Origin: an uncultured Alistipes sp.
GTDB lineage: Bacteria > Bacteroidota > Bacteroidia > Bacteroidales > Rikenellaceae
NCBI GenBank assembly: GCA_900769745.1
Contig: CAAGHX010000221.1
Coordinates: forward strand, 1-5,167
DNA length: 5,167 bases
Direction: 5' to 3'
The notes beneath the pieces are model-generated. The model worked only from the letters and a program-made list of their open reading frames with translations, had not been told where the DNA came from and did no database searches. The first letter of the stretch is position 1, and each line of letters starts with the position of its first letter. This document shows, piece after piece, positions 5,142 through 5,167 of the stretch. The position numbers were made by a program, and so were the translations under genes.

Positions 5142-5167
5142 GATTCATAAGAATATCCCTACCTGAA

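Noticed and set aside
1..5167. CRISPR array, insertion sequence or phage genes
   Set aside because: No spaced direct repeats, transposase motifs, terminal inverted repeats or phage proteins are visible. The tRNA-Pro 3' end shows no integrase nearby and no second copy of the tRNA end within the window.

Overview
The window looks like a chromosomal segment of a Bacteroidota bacterium, most likely order Bacteroidales. Three things point there. Promoters match the Bacteroidota sigma-ABfr consensus (TTTG, 19-20 bp, TAnnTTTG). Start codons lack Shine-Dalgarno sequences and sit behind A/T-rich leaders. Three consecutive plus-strand genes encode lipoproteins with a Cys lipobox. Genus cannot be fixed from the sequence alone.

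Left part (1-1697, minus strand): an apparent three-gene operon, read right to left. It encodes a two-TM SPFH/Band-7 (stomatin/prohibitin-like) protein, then after 9 bp a 70-aa Arc-type ribbon-helix-helix (RHH) DNA-binding protein, then after 47 bp a 141-aa four-TM protein of unknown function. A possible fourth gene begins about 25 bp further on and leaves the window. A well-formed promoter lies upstream at 1780-1811, and an inverted repeat covers its predicted transcription start. The RHH protein is a plausible autoregulator there, but this is inference.

Middle (1698-1861): a 164-bp divergent control region. Two TATCTTTG -7 elements face outward inside a perfect 10-bp inverted repeat. To the right lies a 362-aa lipoprotein with an alpha/beta-hydrolase (esterase-like) fold.

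Right-centre (2951-4747): a near-consensus promoter, then two tandem, diverged copies of a DNase-I-like endonuclease/exonuclease/phosphatase (EEP) lipoprotein, 18 bp apart and followed by a strong rho-independent terminator. Both copies keep the family's catalytic residues. Their lysine codon choice (mostly AAG) differs sharply from that of the neighbouring esterase gene (mostly AAA).

Right end (4748-5167): no protein gene. It holds a consensus promoter, a tRNA-Pro(UGG) without encoded CCA, its terminator, and a new rightward promoter whose -33 element overlaps the terminator U-tract. A leader with a 12-bp hairpin follows and presumably serves a gene beyond the window.

Nothing here is an obvious defence, mobile or CRISPR system. 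The least understood unit is the SPFH-RHH-four-TM operon. The three lipoproteins suggest cell-surface or periplasmic ester and phosphoester hydrolysis, with substrates unknown.
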